From assembly GCF_014205875.1 (NCBI RefSeq), contig NZ_JACHEN010000021.1, forward strand, positions 33,090-97,089: DNA of 64,000 nucleotides. Reading direction: 5' to 3'. This stretch comes from Anaerosolibacter carboniphilus. Its GTDB lineage: Bacteria; Bacillota; Clostridia; Peptostreptococcales; Thermotaleaceae. The stretch's first letter is position 1. Each line of letters starts with the position of its first letter. A model generated the notes under the pieces. It did not search any database and had not been told where the DNA came from. It saw only the letters and a program-made list of their open reading frames with translations. The translations under genes and the position numbers were made by a program. Shown piece by piece: positions 51,694 through 61,249 of this stretch.

Positions 51694-52944
51694 ATGAAAA
51701 AATTCCTTGGGCCCTATAAAGATTTGCCCAATAATGTCTTTGTTATTTTTTTCGCCCGGATGGTGAATAGTGCTGGCCATTTCGTCATGCCTTTCATGGC
51801 AATGTTCCTCTCAAACAAGCTGGGTCTATCTACAGAAAAAACTGGATACTTCATGATGCTGGCTGCCTTTGCCTATGTACCTGGCTCCTTCATCGGTGGT
51901 AAGCTGGCGGATCACCTGGGACGCAAGAAGATCTTTATTTTATTCCAGTCCTTGGCGGCCCTTAGCTTCATCCCCTGTGCCTTCCTTGGAAATTCTACTG
52001 TTATTCCTTGGCTTTTGATACTATCCAGCCTCTTTGGCGGTGCTGCTGGTCCAGCCAATGGTGCCATGGTGGCCGATTTAACCAATAGCACCAATCGAAA
52101 AGAAGCATATTCTTTGTTGTACCTAGGCCATAACCTTGGCTTTGCCGTCGGTCCCATGGTAGCGGGGCTTTTATACAAAAACCATTTACCTTGGATTTTT
52201 ATTGGGGATGCCCTTACCACTTTCCTATCCCTTATTCTGGTGGCTGTATTTATCCCAGAAACAAGGCCCGATGAGGAAAAAATTGCAGAAATTCATGATG
52301 ATCTGGAAATCAATGAACGGGCAGAGGGCGGCAGTCTACTGTCTGCCATGATCAAAAGGCCTGTTTTGATGACGTTCTTGTTCTGTATCATGCTTTACTC
52401 GTTTGTCTACGTCCAACATTTGTTTACCCTACCTATGCAAATGCAACAGTTTTTTGGTGATGATCAGGGAGCAAAATACTATGGTTTCATCATGGCAACC
52501 AATGCCCTCACCGTTGTGATCTTTACTACTTTGGTCACCAAGCTAACTTTGAAATTAAAACCGATCTTCTGCGTAGCTTTGGGCGGAATTTTTTACGCCG
52601 CAGGGTTCGGTATGCTATCTAGTATCAGTCATCTATATTTGTTTATTTTCTCTACCTTTGTCTGGACCTTGGGAGAAATACTGGTCAGCACCAACGGCAT
52701 GGCCTATGTAGCCAATAACACCCCCGTCACCCATAGGGGTAGGTTCAACGCCATTGTTCCTATTATCGCTGAGGCAGGTCACGCTTTAGGGCCATTGTGG
52801 ACAGGCAAATACTTGATGACCCACCGTGTCCTTTCCGTATGGCAGTTAACTTTATATGGTGCATTCTTTATCGCTTTACTCCTTTTCGCCCTCCACTATG
52901 TGGAGAATGGCCGCACCCAAAAGTTAAAGCAAGAAGAAATGTAA
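51694..52944 (+). CDS. MFS transporter (drug-efflux-like)
   Basis: A 416-residue 12-helix major facilitator protein. The family motif A lies between helices 2 and 3 (GGKLADHLGRKKIFI, about 69-83). A central charged loop (about 190-220, rich in Asp/Glu) separates the two halves. The ARMVNSAGHFVMPFMAMFL start resembles YttB/MdtG-like exporters. The start has AGGAGGAGG. The substrate is not evident. It converges on the thiamine operon and shares a terminator with it. Confidence 0.9.
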   Translation: MKKFLGPYKDLPNNVFVIFFARMVNSAGHFVMPFMAMFLSNKLGLSTEKTGYFMMLAAFAYVPGSFIGGKLADHLGRKKIFILFQSLAALSFIPCAFLGNSTVIPWLLILSSLFGGAAGPANGAMVADLTNSTNRKEAYSLLYLGHNLGFAVGPMVAGLLYKNHLPWIFIGDALTTFLSLILVAVFIPETRPDEEKIAEIHDDLEINERAEGGSLLSAMIKRPVLMTFLFCIMLYSFVYVQHLFTLPMQMQQFFGDDQGAKYYGFIMATNALTVVIFTTLVTKLTLKLKPIFCVALGGIFYAAGFGMLSSISHLYLFIFSTFVWTLGEILVSTNGMAYVANNTPVTHRGRFNAIVPIIAEAGHALGPLWTGKYLMTHRVLSVWQLTLYGAFFIALLLFALHYVENGRTQKLKQEEM

Positions 52945-52954
52945 TCCCATAGAA

Positions 52955-52983
52955 AAACCAGGTGAAATATTTTCACCTGGTTT
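52955..52983. terminator. Bidirectional terminator
   Basis: AAACCAGGTGAAA/TTTCACCTGGTTT between the MFS gene and thiC. Confidence 0.9.
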
Positions 52984-52988
52984 CTTTG

Positions 52989-54290
52989 TTAGCATCCACC
53001 TTGAAAAGTTCTACCCAAATGCTCACTGACAATCTTATAGGCACAAAACTTTCCGCACATGGTGCAGCAATCTTGAGTATCTGTGTTCTTCTCTTTTCTC
53101 AGTCGGTCAGCCTTTACAGGGTCTATAGCCAATTGAATCTGTCTTTCCCAATCCAGATTTTTTCTGGCCTTGGCCATTTCTAAATCCCATTCCTTGGCAC
53201 CCTTTACCCCTTTTACGATATCGGCGGCATGGGCAGCGATTCTGGAAGCGATTACCCCTTCCTTTACGTCCTCCATAGTTGGTAATCCCAAATGCTCCGC
53301 TGGTGTTACATAGCATAGAAAATCTGCGCCAGAAGAGGCCGCGATGGCTCCACCAATGGCAGAAGTGATGTGATCATATCCCGGTGCTACATCAGTCACA
53401 ATAGGTCCCAATACATAGAAAGGCGCATTGTGGCATAGGGTCTTTTCCATCTTCATATTGGCCGTAATCTGATCCAATGGCACGTGACCCGGCCCCTCTA
53501 CCATGACTTGAACACCTGCATCTCTCCCTCGTTTTACCAATTCCCCGAGGATGATCAATTCTCTAATCTGGGGTGCATCACTGGCATCTTCGATACATCC
53601 TGGTCTCAACCCATCTCCAAGGCTCAGGGTTACATCGTATTTTTTTGCAATTTCCAACAGCCTGTCATACTGAGTATAGAGGGGATTTTCCTTTTGATTA
53701 TGGAGCATCCAGGCAGTCATGAAAGACCCGCCTCGGGATACGATATCCATCACCCTTCCATTATTCCTTAAAGCCTCAATCACTTCCAACGTCACGCCAC
53801 AGTGCACCGTGATAAAATCTGCCCCATCTTCACAATGCTTTTCGACAGCATGGAAAATGTCCTCATCGGTCATTTCCACCATCCCTCTCCCCTTTTCCTC
53901 TGCATCTACCAAGGCTTGGTACAGTGGCACGGTTCCTACCATCACAGGACTGGCTTGAAGAATGGCCTTTCTGGATTGATCAATGTCTCCTCCTGTGCTT
54001 AAGTCCATAACGGAATGGGCGCCTGCTTCAATGGCAGCCTTTAATTTTTCTAATTCCTTTTCAATTTCTGGATAGGCATCGGAGGTTCCGATATTGGCGT
54101 TTACCTTGGTGGATAACCCCTTACCTACTGCGATGGGCCGAATCCCTTTATGGTTAATATTGCATGGTAATACGATTTCCCCTTGGGCAATTCCTTCTCT
54201 TAACAACTCTGGAGAAATGCCCTCCAGTTCTGCCGCAGCTTCCATTTCCTTTGTAATGATTCCTTTTCTTGCACTTTCTAATTGTGTCAT
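52989..54290 (-). CDS. thiC: Phosphomethylpyrimidine synthase
   Basis: Radical SAM enzyme that rearranges AIR to HMP-P, the thiamine pyrimidine. At 433 residues it is the short form common in Clostridia, lacking the long N-terminal domain of enterobacterial ThiC. NANIGTSDAYPEIE, SLGDGLRPGCIEDASDAPQI and EGPGHVPLDQI are family motifs. The cluster ligands are in CCTMCGKFCAYK at the C-terminus (about 410-421). It starts one base after the thiD stop, with AGGAG inside thiD, so translation is coupled. Last gene of the operon. Confidence 0.96.
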   Translation of the reverse strand: MTQLESARKGIITKEMEAAAELEGISPELLREGIAQGEIVLPCNINHKGIRPIAVGKGLSTKVNANIGTSDAYPEIEKELEKLKAAIEAGAHSVMDLSTGGDIDQSRKAILQASPVMVGTVPLYQALVDAEEKGRGMVEMTDEDIFHAVEKHCEDGADFITVHCGVTLEVIEALRNNGRVMDIVSRGGSFMTAWMLHNQKENPLYTQYDRLLEIAKKYDVTLSLGDGLRPGCIEDASDAPQIRELIILGELVKRGRDAGVQVMVEGPGHVPLDQITANMKMEKTLCHNAPFYVLGPIVTDVAPGYDHITSAIGGAIAASSGADFLCYVTPAEHLGLPTMEDVKEGVIASRIAAHAADIVKGVKGAKEWDLEMAKARKNLDWERQIQLAIDPVKADRLRKEKNTDTQDCCTMCGKFCAYKIVSEHLGRTFQGGC

Positions 54291-55088
54291 CTATATGCTC
54301 CTCTCCGGATAAAACTGATAAAAATGATGGGTTGGGCCAACACCCTTTCCAATGCTAAAGGAATGGGCAATGGCCATGGTAATATAAGACTTGGCTTTTT
54401 CAACTGCCTCCACCAGATTACAGCCCAATGCCAAATGGGCTGCAATGGCAGAAGCAAAGGTACATCCTGTTCCATGGGTGTTTTTTGTGTCCACCCGCTC
54501 TCCTTCAAAATATATAAATCCTTGCCCATCGTATAGGACATCGGTAGCTTTTCCTTCCAGATGACCACCTTTTACGATCACATGCTTAGGGCCCATGGCA
54601 TAGATCACTTTGGCAGCTTCTTGCATTTCTTCAAGGGTTTTGACGGTTCTACCTGTAAGTACTTCTGCCTCGTGGAGGTTGGGTGTTACCACATAAGCTT
54701 GTGGAATCAGCTTCTGAATCAATGCTTCCTTAGATTCAGGCCTGAGAAGATGACAGCCGCTCTTGGATACCATCACCGTGTCCACCACGGCCTTTTCCAT
54801 ATGGTAGGACTTTAGCTTCTCACCGATCATTTCAATAATCTCTATATTGGATACCATTCCTACCTTCACGGCATCCACAGGGATATCTTGAAAGACTGCA
54901 TCCATTTGCATCCCCACCATCTCTGGCGAAATCTCTTCCACCCCTATAACACCCTGGGTATTTTGAGCCGTAATGGCTGTAATGACACTCATGCCATAGA
55001 CGCCTAAAGCCGAAAATGTTTTTAAATCCGCTTGTATTCCCGCGCCTCCGCAGGAATCGGAACCAGCGATGGTCAACGCCTTTTTCAT
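54291..55088 (-). CDS. thiD: Hydroxymethylpyrimidine/phosphomethylpyrimidine kinase
   Basis: A 265-residue ribokinase-like enzyme that phosphorylates HMP and HMP-P. The N-terminal [20 protein letters not shown] is the family signature. The C-terminal [20 protein letters not shown] contains the catalytic Asp/Thr-Gly region with Cys. It starts 10 nt after thiE with AGAGGTG upstream. Confidence 0.95.
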   Translation of the reverse strand: MKKALTIAGSDSCGGAGIQADLKTFSALGVYGMSVITAITAQNTQGVIGVEEISPEMVGMQMDAVFQDIPVDAVKVGMVSNIEIIEMIGEKLKSYHMEKAVVDTVMVSKSGCHLLRPESKEALIQKLIPQAYVVTPNLHEAEVLTGRTVKTLEEMQEAAKVIYAMGPKHVIVKGGHLEGKATDVLYDGQGFIYFEGERVDTKNTHGTGCTFASAIAAHLALGCNLVEAVEKAKSYITMAIAHSFSIGKGVGPTHHFYQFYPERSI

Positions 55089-55098
55089 GTACTCACCT

Positions 55099-55728
55099 CT
55101 ATTTCATCATCCCTCTTAAAGCTTTAATTTTTTCTCCAATATTCTCTGCCCCTACGATCTCCGTTACAAGGCAGATACATTTTGCACCTCTGCCCTTCAC
55201 TTCAGCGATATTGTGCTCCTTGATACCTCCAATGGCCACAAAAGGAATATCTAAATTCTTTACCACATAATCTAAATAAGTCAATCCCACTGGATCACAT
55301 ACATCCTTTTTCGTGTAGGTCTTGAAAATAGGTCCTACACCTATATAGTCTGCTCCCCTCTTTACAGCATCCTGGCCTTGTTCCGGTGAATGGGTAGACA
55401 AACCGATGATCATGTCCGGCCCCACCAATTCCCGAACCTTTTCAATGGGAAGATCCTCCTGGCCAATATGGATACCATCGGCCTTTACCAAAAGAGCAAT
55501 GTCAATATCATCGTTGACGATAAAATGAACCCCTGCTTCCTCGGTCAGCTTACGAATAGCTAAGCATTCCTCATATTTATAGAGAGCCTTTTTATCCTTC
55601 TCCCGGTATTGAATCACCTTGATGCCAGCACGGATCATTTCCTTGACAACTTCGATATTACTCCGACCAAGGGAATGCTCCTCCGCCGTAATGCCATATA
55701 AATCCGTATCAATGATATTTTTACGCAT
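55099..55728 (-). CDS. thiE: Thiamine-phosphate synthase
   Basis: A 209-residue TIM-barrel enzyme that joins HMP-PP with the thiazole phosphate. [38 protein letters not shown] and [19 protein letters not shown] are the pyrophosphate-, Mg- and thiazole-binding motifs. It starts 4 nt after thiF with AAAGGGG upstream. Confidence 0.95.
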   Translation of the reverse strand: MRKNIIDTDLYGITAEEHSLGRSNIEVVKEMIRAGIKVIQYREKDKKALYKYEECLAIRKLTEEAGVHFIVNDDIDIALLVKADGIHIGQEDLPIEKVRELVGPDMIIGLSTHSPEQGQDAVKRGADYIGVGPIFKTYTKKDVCDPVGLTYLDYVVKNLDIPFVAIGGIKEHNIAEVKGRGAKCICLVTEIVGAENIGEKIKALRGMMK

Positions 55729-55732
55729 TTGA

Positions 55733-56359
55733 TCACCCCTTTACATATGGATTCTCTCCCAAAACATAGGCTAAAACCACATCTGCCTGTTTTGCCGCTG
55801 CAATATTCACCCTGGGAGACATGGGCGGCACGTCTTCGCCCACCTCTGTTTCCAGGTCTCCAACGAGATAAAACCTTTCTTTCATCCGATGTACCTGGAT
55901 TGCATCGCTTTTTCCCCATCCAGCCAAGCCCGATGCGGAAACCAGCAATTTTTCAGAATTGAGATAGTGCTCCACAATCATCCGCTTATACTGGGCCTTG
56001 TCAAAGGCTTCCACCACCACATCACAATCCTTGAACACATCCCCCACATTATGGGATTCAATTTTTTCCCGATAGGTTTCAATCCAAAGATCACAGTTAA
56101 TATGTAGTAAGTTCTCCTTCAATGCATCCACCTTTTTTCGCCCTACATGCTTGGCAAAATAAAATTGGCGATTCAAATTGGTAAACTCCACCACATCGAA
56201 ATCTGCCATGACAAAATGCTTGAATCCGCTTCTCACCAGATTGAAGGCACAGTTGGAGCCTAACCCTCCTGCCCCTGCGATTCCTACTTTGCAGTTTTGC
56301 ACCTTTTCTAAATTTTCCTTACCCATATGACTCAGCAAAGCCTCTTCAAACAAGTTCAT
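55733..56359 (-). CDS. thiF: ThiS adenylyltransferase (short ThiF)
   Basis: A 208-residue E1-like enzyme that adenylates the ThiS C-terminus before sulfur loading. The nucleotide loop GIAGAGGLGSNCAF is at about 27-40, and DFDVVEFTNLNRQFYF is the conserved Asp/Arg block. It is shorter than the 245-250-residue MoeB-like ThiF and lacks the CxxC zinc pairs, as in the clostridial/epsilon-type ThiF beside thiH. It starts 9 nt after thiH with AGGAGG upstream. Confidence 0.92.
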   Translation of the reverse strand: MNLFEEALLSHMGKENLEKVQNCKVGIAGAGGLGSNCAFNLVRSGFKHFVMADFDVVEFTNLNRQFYFAKHVGRKKVDALKENLLHINCDLWIETYREKIESHNVGDVFKDCDVVVEAFDKAQYKRMIVEHYLNSEKLLVSASGLAGWGKSDAIQVHRMKERFYLVGDLETEVGEDVPPMSPRVNIAAAKQADVVLAYVLGENPYVKG

Positions 56360-56368
56360 ACCTGCCTC

Positions 56369-57472
56369 CTATATTCGATCCCAGTCCTTGAATACAGGCT
56401 GATATCCCTTTTCTTTTAGCATCCTCTTCATCTCATATACGCTGCGCTGATCCGAAATGTCAAATTGACTGGAACCTTTGTCATCATCCGTATGCCCTCC
56501 TACAGAGGTGGACACCCCTGCAGACATTTTCGTCACCCCTAAAGGCAGCAAATGATCCCGCAGATAGCTCTGTTCCCGGGTAGATATGGCAATCGCCGCC
56601 CTTGGTAAGAACAATCTTAAGGCCATCATGATTTGCACCAAATCACGATCTGCCACGGGACTTTTCGGCTGGTAACTACCCAAATGGGGTCTAATCCGAG
56701 GCAAAGACAAACCTACCTCTACGTCCAGATACTTATCCTGTAGATACGCCCCATGAATCCCTGTAAGGAAAGCTTCCCTTCTCCAGTCATCCAACCCCAG
56801 CAGGGCACCTATATTGACGGAGCGCATACCCGCTTCACAGCCCCGTTCTGGCGCATCCAACCGATACTGATAGTTCTTTTTAGGACCTGAAATATGAACC
56901 TCGTCATAGATCTCCTCGTTATATACCTCTTGATAAATCGTCAGCCCATCCACGCCTTCTTCCATAAGCTCCCTGTATTCCTCTGTCTCCAAAGGATAAA
57001 CCTCGATGGAAATAGATGAAAAGTGTTTTTTCAATATCCTGACGCAGTCCCGGATATATGCCACCGGAGTATGGTGCCGTGATTCGCCAGTGAGGATCAA
57101 AACATGCTTTAGCTCTGTTTCAGCGATGGCTCGGGCCTCCTTCTCCAATTCCTCTGGGGATAACTTCTTTCTGGAGAACTTATTATCCACATTAAAGCTG
57201 CAATATACACAACGATTAACACAGTAATCCCCAAGATAGATGGGTGTATATAAAAAGATTACTTTCCCAAAATGCTGCACCGTCAAGCGATGAGCTCTTT
57301 GAGCCATGGCTTCCAGGTGTTTGCCTGCTTGGGGAGATAATAGGGTTAAAAAGTCCCGTTCATCTAGCTTTTCCTTGGACAATACACGGTGTATGTCTTG
57401 ATCCGTAATACTGCTAAAAAATCCATATAGATCAAAATCTTTATATTCTAGGTAACGTTGATAAAAACTCAT
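56369..57472 (-). CDS. thiH: 2-iminoacetate synthase (tyrosine lyase)
   Basis: Radical SAM enzyme that cleaves tyrosine to dehydroglycine for thiazole formation under anaerobic conditions. 367 residues; the cluster motif CVNRCVYC is at about 84-91, and [26 protein letters not shown] and [12 protein letters not shown] are ThiH motifs. Its presence instead of ThiO fits an anaerobe. It starts 19 nt after thiG with AGAAGGGA upstream. Confidence 0.95.
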   Translation of the reverse strand: MSFYQRYLEYKDFDLYGFFSSITDQDIHRVLSKEKLDERDFLTLLSPQAGKHLEAMAQRAHRLTVQHFGKVIFLYTPIYLGDYCVNRCVYCSFNVDNKFSRKKLSPEELEKEARAIAETELKHVLILTGESRHHTPVAYIRDCVRILKKHFSSISIEVYPLETEEYRELMEEGVDGLTIYQEVYNEEIYDEVHISGPKKNYQYRLDAPERGCEAGMRSVNIGALLGLDDWRREAFLTGIHGAYLQDKYLDVEVGLSLPRIRPHLGSYQPKSPVADRDLVQIMMALRLFLPRAAIAISTREQSYLRDHLLPLGVTKMSAGVSTSVGGHTDDDKGSSQFDISDQRSVYEMKRMLKEKGYQPVFKDWDRI

Positions 57473-57491
57473 CCAAATCCCTTCTTTACAC

Positions 57492-58259
57492 TTATTCTAA
57501 GAATCCTGTCAAAGGCGAGGATGCCTCTGCATAAAGTTTTGTAGCGCCAGGTCTGGATAGATAGGCCAGCCTTCCAGCTTGAACAGCCAGATCAAATGCC
57601 CTGGCTATCACCACAGGATCTCCAGCCGTGGCAATGGCTGTATTCACCAGCACAGCAGCAGCTCCCATTTCCATAGCTTCTGCTGCTTCAGAAGGCTTTC
57701 CAATCCCCGCGTCTACGATAATAGGCAGATCGATCTCATCAATAAGAATACGTACCATTTCCTTGGTTTTCAAGCCTCGGTTGGTGCCTATAGGTGCTCC
57801 CAACGGCATCACCGCCGCCGCCCCTACCTCTTTTAGCTTTTTGGCTACCATCAAGTCAGGATTCATATAGGGCAACACGATAAAACCTTCTTTGGCCAGA
57901 ATTTCTGTAGCCTTAATAGTTTCATAATTATCAGGCAGCAGGTACTTGTTATCGGATATGACCTCGATTTTAATCCAATTGCCACAACCAGCAGCTCTGG
58001 CAATGCGGGCGATTCGTACTGCTTCCTCTGCTGTGCGGGCTCCTGACGTATTGGGCAGCAATACACAATCCTTTGGAACAAAGTTCAATACATTTTCTTC
58101 TTGAGACGCCAAGTCAATCCGTCTTAAAGCTACGGTAACCACTTGGGAACCTGAAGCTGCAATGGCCTCTTTCATGATCTCATAGCTGGAAAACTTCCCT
58201 GTGCCTACAAAAAGCCTGCTCTTTAACTCCACACCACCAATTTTTAATAAATCCTCCAT
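57492..58259 (-). CDS. thiG: Thiazole synthase
   Basis: A 255-residue TIM-barrel enzyme that assembles the thiazole from DXP, dehydroglycine and ThiS thiocarboxylate. The DXP Schiff-base Lys is in WIKIEVI, and [28 protein letters not shown] and [19 protein letters not shown] are family motifs. The ATG at 58259 has GGAGGGGG inside thiS. The longer frame to 58280 overlaps thiS and lacks a site. Confidence 0.95.
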   Translation of the reverse strand: MEDLLKIGGVELKSRLFVGTGKFSSYEIMKEAIAASGSQVVTVALRRIDLASQEENVLNFVPKDCVLLPNTSGARTAEEAVRIARIARAAGCGNWIKIEVISDNKYLLPDNYETIKATEILAKEGFIVLPYMNPDLMVAKKLKEVGAAAVMPLGAPIGTNRGLKTKEMVRILIDEIDLPIIVDAGIGKPSEAAEAMEMGAAAVLVNTAIATAGDPVVIARAFDLAVQAGRLAYLSRPGATKLYAEASSPLTGFLE

Positions 58260-58263
58260 GTCT

Positions 58264-58464
58264 TCAACCCCCTCCAACAAATCTTAATACTTCTAGCTGA
58301 TCATTTTCTTTAAGAATGATATTTCCCCATTCTTCTTTTTTCACAACCGTATAGTTGTGTTCTACCACTGCCCGGTTCGGGTCAAGGCCCTTCAATGACA
58401 GATACTGGAGAATACTCATAGATTGGTCTATAGATTCTCGCTTGCCATTCACAACAATCTCCAT
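58264..58464 (-). CDS. thiS: Sulfur carrier protein ThiS
   Basis: A 66-residue ubiquitin-like carrier ending in the Gly-Gly needed for thiocarboxylation (RFVGGG). The NGK and [20 protein letters not shown] segments are typical. The ATG at 58464 has GGGAGAGG. It is the first gene after the TPP riboswitch. thiG follows after 4 nt. Confidence 0.93.
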   Translation of the reverse strand: MEIVVNGKRESIDQSMSILQYLSLKGLDPNRAVVEHNYTVVKKEEWGNIILKENDQLEVLRFVGGG

Positions 58465-58486
58465 CCATTCCTCTCCCTTCAATATA

Positions 58487-58520
58487 AAAAGCCCCTATGG
58501 ATAATTTCCATAGGGGCTTT
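58487..58520 (-). terminator. TPP riboswitch terminator
   Basis: AAAGCCCCTATGG, a 7-nt loop and CCATAGGGGCTTT followed by TTATATTG on the minus strand, between the TPP aptamer and thiS. Confidence 0.88.
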
Positions 58521-58556
58521 GATAGACATATAAGGTACATCATATATATGACCACT

Positions 58557-58646
58557 TTCGCTTCCCTACGCTGGTATTATCCATGTCAGGTTCAAAGGGT
58601 CGGACTCTTTTTCGTGTCCTCTCAGCCTTAATAGCTCCCCTAGCTC
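58557..58646 (-). promoter_or_regulatory. TPP riboswitch
   Basis: The minus strand has AGGGGAGCT, GCTGAGAGGA, GACCCTTTGAACCTGA, TGGATAATACCAGCGTAGGG and AAG: all conserved blocks of the THI element. It should shut off thiSGHFEDC when TPP is high. Confidence 0.97.
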
Positions 58647-58761
58647 TGTTCGTAACGATATGAAATTTTCTAACAATAGCTTATATCTTTTTCAGTTCTT
58701 TGTAAAGAAGAAATTCATATCCTAATTTTTACATATGAAATCTATTGAGAAAATAGAACTC

Positions 58762-59139
58762 TTATTGAAGTTTTTCAATCTTGATCAATCTCAACTGTCC
58801 ACTCTCAGCTTCTTTATACTCAATGCGAACCTTTTCTTTACCCTTTAGCCCATTGATCGCCTTGCTGATATCCTCCATCCAGAAAACCATAGGTTCTCTA
58901 CCCACTTGTACCTCAATGGAATTTCCATCAATCTGACCAGTATAGATACCTTCCACTTTTTTCACATCTTGATCTTCTTGCTGCTGTGTTTCACTTGGAT
59001 CAGGCGTCTCTTGATCGTCTGCTGGCTGGGTTACAACGCTATCCTCCGGCTTTTTCTCTTCTGGCTGGGTCTTGGTGCACCCTACAAAAACGCTCAAACT
59101 CATAACTCCTATCAATGCAAATGCTGCTATTCTTTTCAT
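58762..59139 (-). CDS. Small lipoprotein of unknown function
   Basis: A 125-residue lipoprotein with lipobox FVGC (Cys about residue 21), an acidic Pro/Gln/Glu/Asp-rich linker (about 25-60) and a compact beta-rich C-terminal domain (about 63-125; GIYTGQIDGNSIEVQV, EKVRIEYKEAESGQLRLIKI). It resembles OB-fold-like small lipoproteins, without a firm family. AAAGGATG precedes the start. It is monocistronic. Confidence 0.7.
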   Translation of the reverse strand: MKRIAAFALIGVMSLSVFVGCTKTQPEEKKPEDSVVTQPADDQETPDPSETQQQEDQDVKKVEGIYTGQIDGNSIEVQVGREPMVFWMEDISKAINGLKGKEKVRIEYKEAESGQLRLIKIEKLQ

Positions 59140-59300
59140 ATATTAATCATCCTTTCAACTTTTGTTTTTTACTCTTCACCTATTAGACGTTAATTTCATC
59201 CATTCGTTACATGTTTTTTTAAAAAAGCTCTGCTATCATTCTATATTGATATTGTATCATACTATTCGTGCATATTTGTAGGTAAATGCGATTTAAGGCT

Positions 59301-59472
59301 TGTAGGGGCGAACAGTGTTCGCCAGAAGACCACAGACATCACCGCACCTGTCATCCTGCACAACAGCGAAGGATCTGTCTCATCCTTTAGATGCTTCGCT
59401 ACACTCAGCATGATATACCCTAGGTGTTAACACAAATTATACAAATACAGGGGAACACTGTTCGCCCCTACA
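59301..59472. repeat. MITE-like element with 20-bp perfect terminal inverted repeats
   Basis: The ends 59301-59320 and 59453-59472 are exact reverse complements (TGTAGGGGCGAACAG... and ...CTGTTCGCCCCTACA). The 172-bp element has no ORF. Its centre (about 59350-59415) holds a second inverted-repeat element of the type at 60992-61058, suggesting nesting. No clear target-site duplication was seen. The rest of 59140-59570 holds no gene. Confidence 0.85.
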
Positions 59473-59537
59473 GTTTTTTCTAGCCTTAACCTATATGATC
59501 TATCCTTTATTTATTACGCAGAGAGGTTCTACATGTG

Positions 59538-59565
59538 AAAAAAGACTCAGCCGAAGCCAAGTCTC
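59538..59565 (-). terminator. Terminator of queT
   Basis: GAGACTTGGC, TTCG, GCTGAGTC and TTTTTT on the minus strand, 6 nt behind the stop. Confidence 0.8.
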
Positions 59566-59570
59566 ATCCT

Positions 59571-60038
59571 TTACACCTTAAAGATTCTATCCTTATACTT
59601 TTCTAATCCCATCATCAATGGATAACCTAATCCATAGCACGCTACAAACTGACCAAGGGCAACCCACCCCATGGTGGCCACCAATGGCATCTGGTAAAGA
59701 TAATTCAGTATAAATCCTACCACGATCCCATTTACGACAATCGGCGGTATGGGTACCAGCCATTTTTTTGAAGCCTTATAGGATAAGAATGCTGCCAGCA
59801 GTGTTGCCAAGCTGCCAAATACGATATCAATCATACCGTTGCCTCCAAAAATGTTGGCGAGAATACAGCCTACAAATAACCCTGGTATGGCTGCTGGTGT
59901 GAAGGCTGGCAATATAGTTAAAGCTTCTGCTATTCTTACCTGCACTGGTCCATAACTCCATGGTGCAAAGGCTACGGTCAATACGGCATAGATCGCCGCA
60001 ATCAGCGCTCCTTGCACTAAAAATCTTACATTTTTCAT
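59571..60038 (-). CDS. queT: QueT-type ECF S component (preQ1 uptake)
   Basis: A 155-residue integral membrane protein of the QueT family. It has LVQGALIAAIYAVLTVAFAP, YGPVQVRIAEALTILPAFTP and AIPGLFVGCILANIFGG, with about five hydrophobic helices. It should import the queuosine precursor preQ1 (or a related deazapurine) with a shared ECF module. The overlapping preQ1-I riboswitch upstream supports the substrate strongly. Confidence 0.93.
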   Translation of the reverse strand: MKNVRFLVQGALIAAIYAVLTVAFAPWSYGPVQVRIAEALTILPAFTPAAIPGLFVGCILANIFGGNGMIDIVFGSLATLLAAFLSYKASKKWLVPIPPIVVNGIVVGFILNYLYQMPLVATMGWVALGQFVACYGLGYPLMMGLEKYKDRIFKV

Positions 60039-60045
60039 TTTTTAT

Positions 60046-60088
60046 CCCTCCATAGTTTTGTTTAAAGTCAGGATGGTTTCGAACTGAC
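60046..60088 (-). promoter_or_regulatory. preQ1-I riboswitch overlapping the queT ribosome-binding site
   Basis: On the minus strand P1 arms GTCAG/CTGAC flank a C-rich loop (TTCGAAACCATC). They are followed by TTTAAACAAAACTATGG, the A-rich tail and 3' pairing strand of the class, as in the Thermoanaerobacter aptamer (TTAACAAAACAAGG). The 3' strand runs into GGAGGG, so translational control is expected. Confidence 0.78.
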
Positions 60089-60177
60089 CAAGATATAAAT
60101 ATAACATATTTGTGGAAGAAATAAAAGCTATTTTCCAATATTTCTACGTTTTATATAGACGACAAGACAAAACCAAA

Positions 60178-60630
60178 TTACTTTATATACTCGGTAACGA
60201 AATCTGTAAAAAGAATACCTTCTAAATGATCAATTTCATGGCAGAAACATTTTGCTAGATCTCCTGTGCCAGTCAATATAATTTCCTCACCATTTTCATT
60301 TAATGCTTGTACAGTTACCTTTGCAGGTCTTTTTAGCACGCCCAACTTATTAGGGATACTTAAGCAGCCCTCTATCACTTCTTGGGTGCCTTCTTGCGCA
60401 ATGATTTTGGGATTCACCAATTTTATCAGTCCTTGTCCCATGTCAATCACAACCAATCGCTTCAATATACCTACTTGTGGAGCTGCCAAGCCTCCACCAT
60501 TTTCCGTATTATACATGGTATCCGCCATATCATTTAATATCTCTCTTATTTTATCATCTACTACTTCAACCACTTTACTCTTTTTTCTTAGTATTTCATC
60601 ATCAAAAAGTCTTATTTGTCGTAATGCCAT
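60178..60630 (-). CDS. def: Peptide deformylase
   Basis: A 150-residue Fe/Zn hydrolase that removes the N-formyl group from nascent proteins. GGGLAAPQVG (45-54), EGCLS (87-91) and HEIDH (131-135) are the three catalytic motifs. It is type I length. It starts at the base after the XRE regulator stop, so it is co-transcribed with it, whereas def usually pairs with fmt. A second def elsewhere in the genome is possible. Confidence 0.95.
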   Translation of the reverse strand: MALRQIRLFDDEILRKKSKVVEVVDDKIREILNDMADTMYNTENGGGLAAPQVGILKRLVVIDMGQGLIKLVNPKIIAQEGTQEVIEGCLSIPNKLGVLKRPAKVTVQALNENGEEIILTGTGDLAKCFCHEIDHLEGILFTDFVTEYIK

Positions 60631-60870
60631 TTAAATTACACCTCTACTTTGCTGTGCCCTTGATTTTCTCTCACTTTCTTCAAAAAGAAAAACCTCTTCT
60701 ATGGAACAATGGAATACTTTACAAATGTCATAAGCCAACCATATGGACGGCTCATACTTCTCCGTCTCAATTGCATTGATTGCCTGTCTTGATACACCTA
60801 CAAGTTCTCCTAATTGTTGTTGTGTCAATCCAAGAGACTCACGAAACTCTTTCATTTTATTTTTCATCAT
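60631..60870 (-). CDS. XRE-family transcriptional regulator
   Basis: A 79-residue protein that is mostly an HTH domain (ESLGLTQQQLGELVGVSRQA, INAIETEKYEPS) with a short C-terminal tail. It resembles the small YozG/YgzD-type HTH proteins. The ATG at 60870 has AGGAG 6 nt upstream. The promoter is flanked by direct repeats, so autoregulation is likely, and the adjoining def gene would be controlled with it. Confidence 0.88.
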   Translation of the reverse strand: MMKNKMKEFRESLGLTQQQLGELVGVSRQAINAIETEKYEPSIWLAYDICKVFHCSIEEVFLFEESERKSRAQQSRGVI

Positions 60871-60886
60871 TCATCACTCCTGTAAT

Positions 60887-60944
60887 GTTAACCTTACATT
60901 ATAAATATATTACGATTTTTCTTTCATGTCAAGTTAACCTTACA
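60887..60944 (-). promoter_or_regulatory. Promoter flanked by direct repeats (candidate XRE operator)
   Basis: TTGACA (60932-60927), a 17-bp spacer and TATATT (60909-60904) on the minus strand. Two identical 12-bp copies of TGTAAGGTTAAC (60898-60887 and 60944-60933) lie on either side of the promoter, 46 bp apart. Confidence 0.75.
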
Positions 60945-60991
60945 AAACTAGCGATGAATAGTCTTTCGCTATACAAATAATTTTCTTCATG

Positions 60992-61058
60992 GTCATTCTG
61001 AGCGTAGCGAAGAATCTCAAACCCAGAGTACAGATCCTTCGCTGACGCTCAGGATGAC
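60992..61058. repeat. Interspersed palindromic repeat
   Basis: GTCATTCTGAGCGTAGCGAA and its imperfect complement TTCGCTGACGCTCAGGATGAC form a 67-bp hairpin. The same sequence type is nested in the element at 59301-59472. No gene is seen in 60945-61249. Confidence 0.8.
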
Positions 61059-61249
61059 AAGTGGCCGGATATCTGCAGTCTGCGGACCACGATATTTACT
61101 CCTACAGCCTTACCCTCAACCTTATGCCGTACTATTTTATGGATATATTTTTAATCATCCATTTGTAAGATAATTCCTACTCAGCCTTCAAATATGATAA
61201 ACTATTACAAGAAAATGCTACTCGCTTTTGAAATAGGAGGAATGTAACC

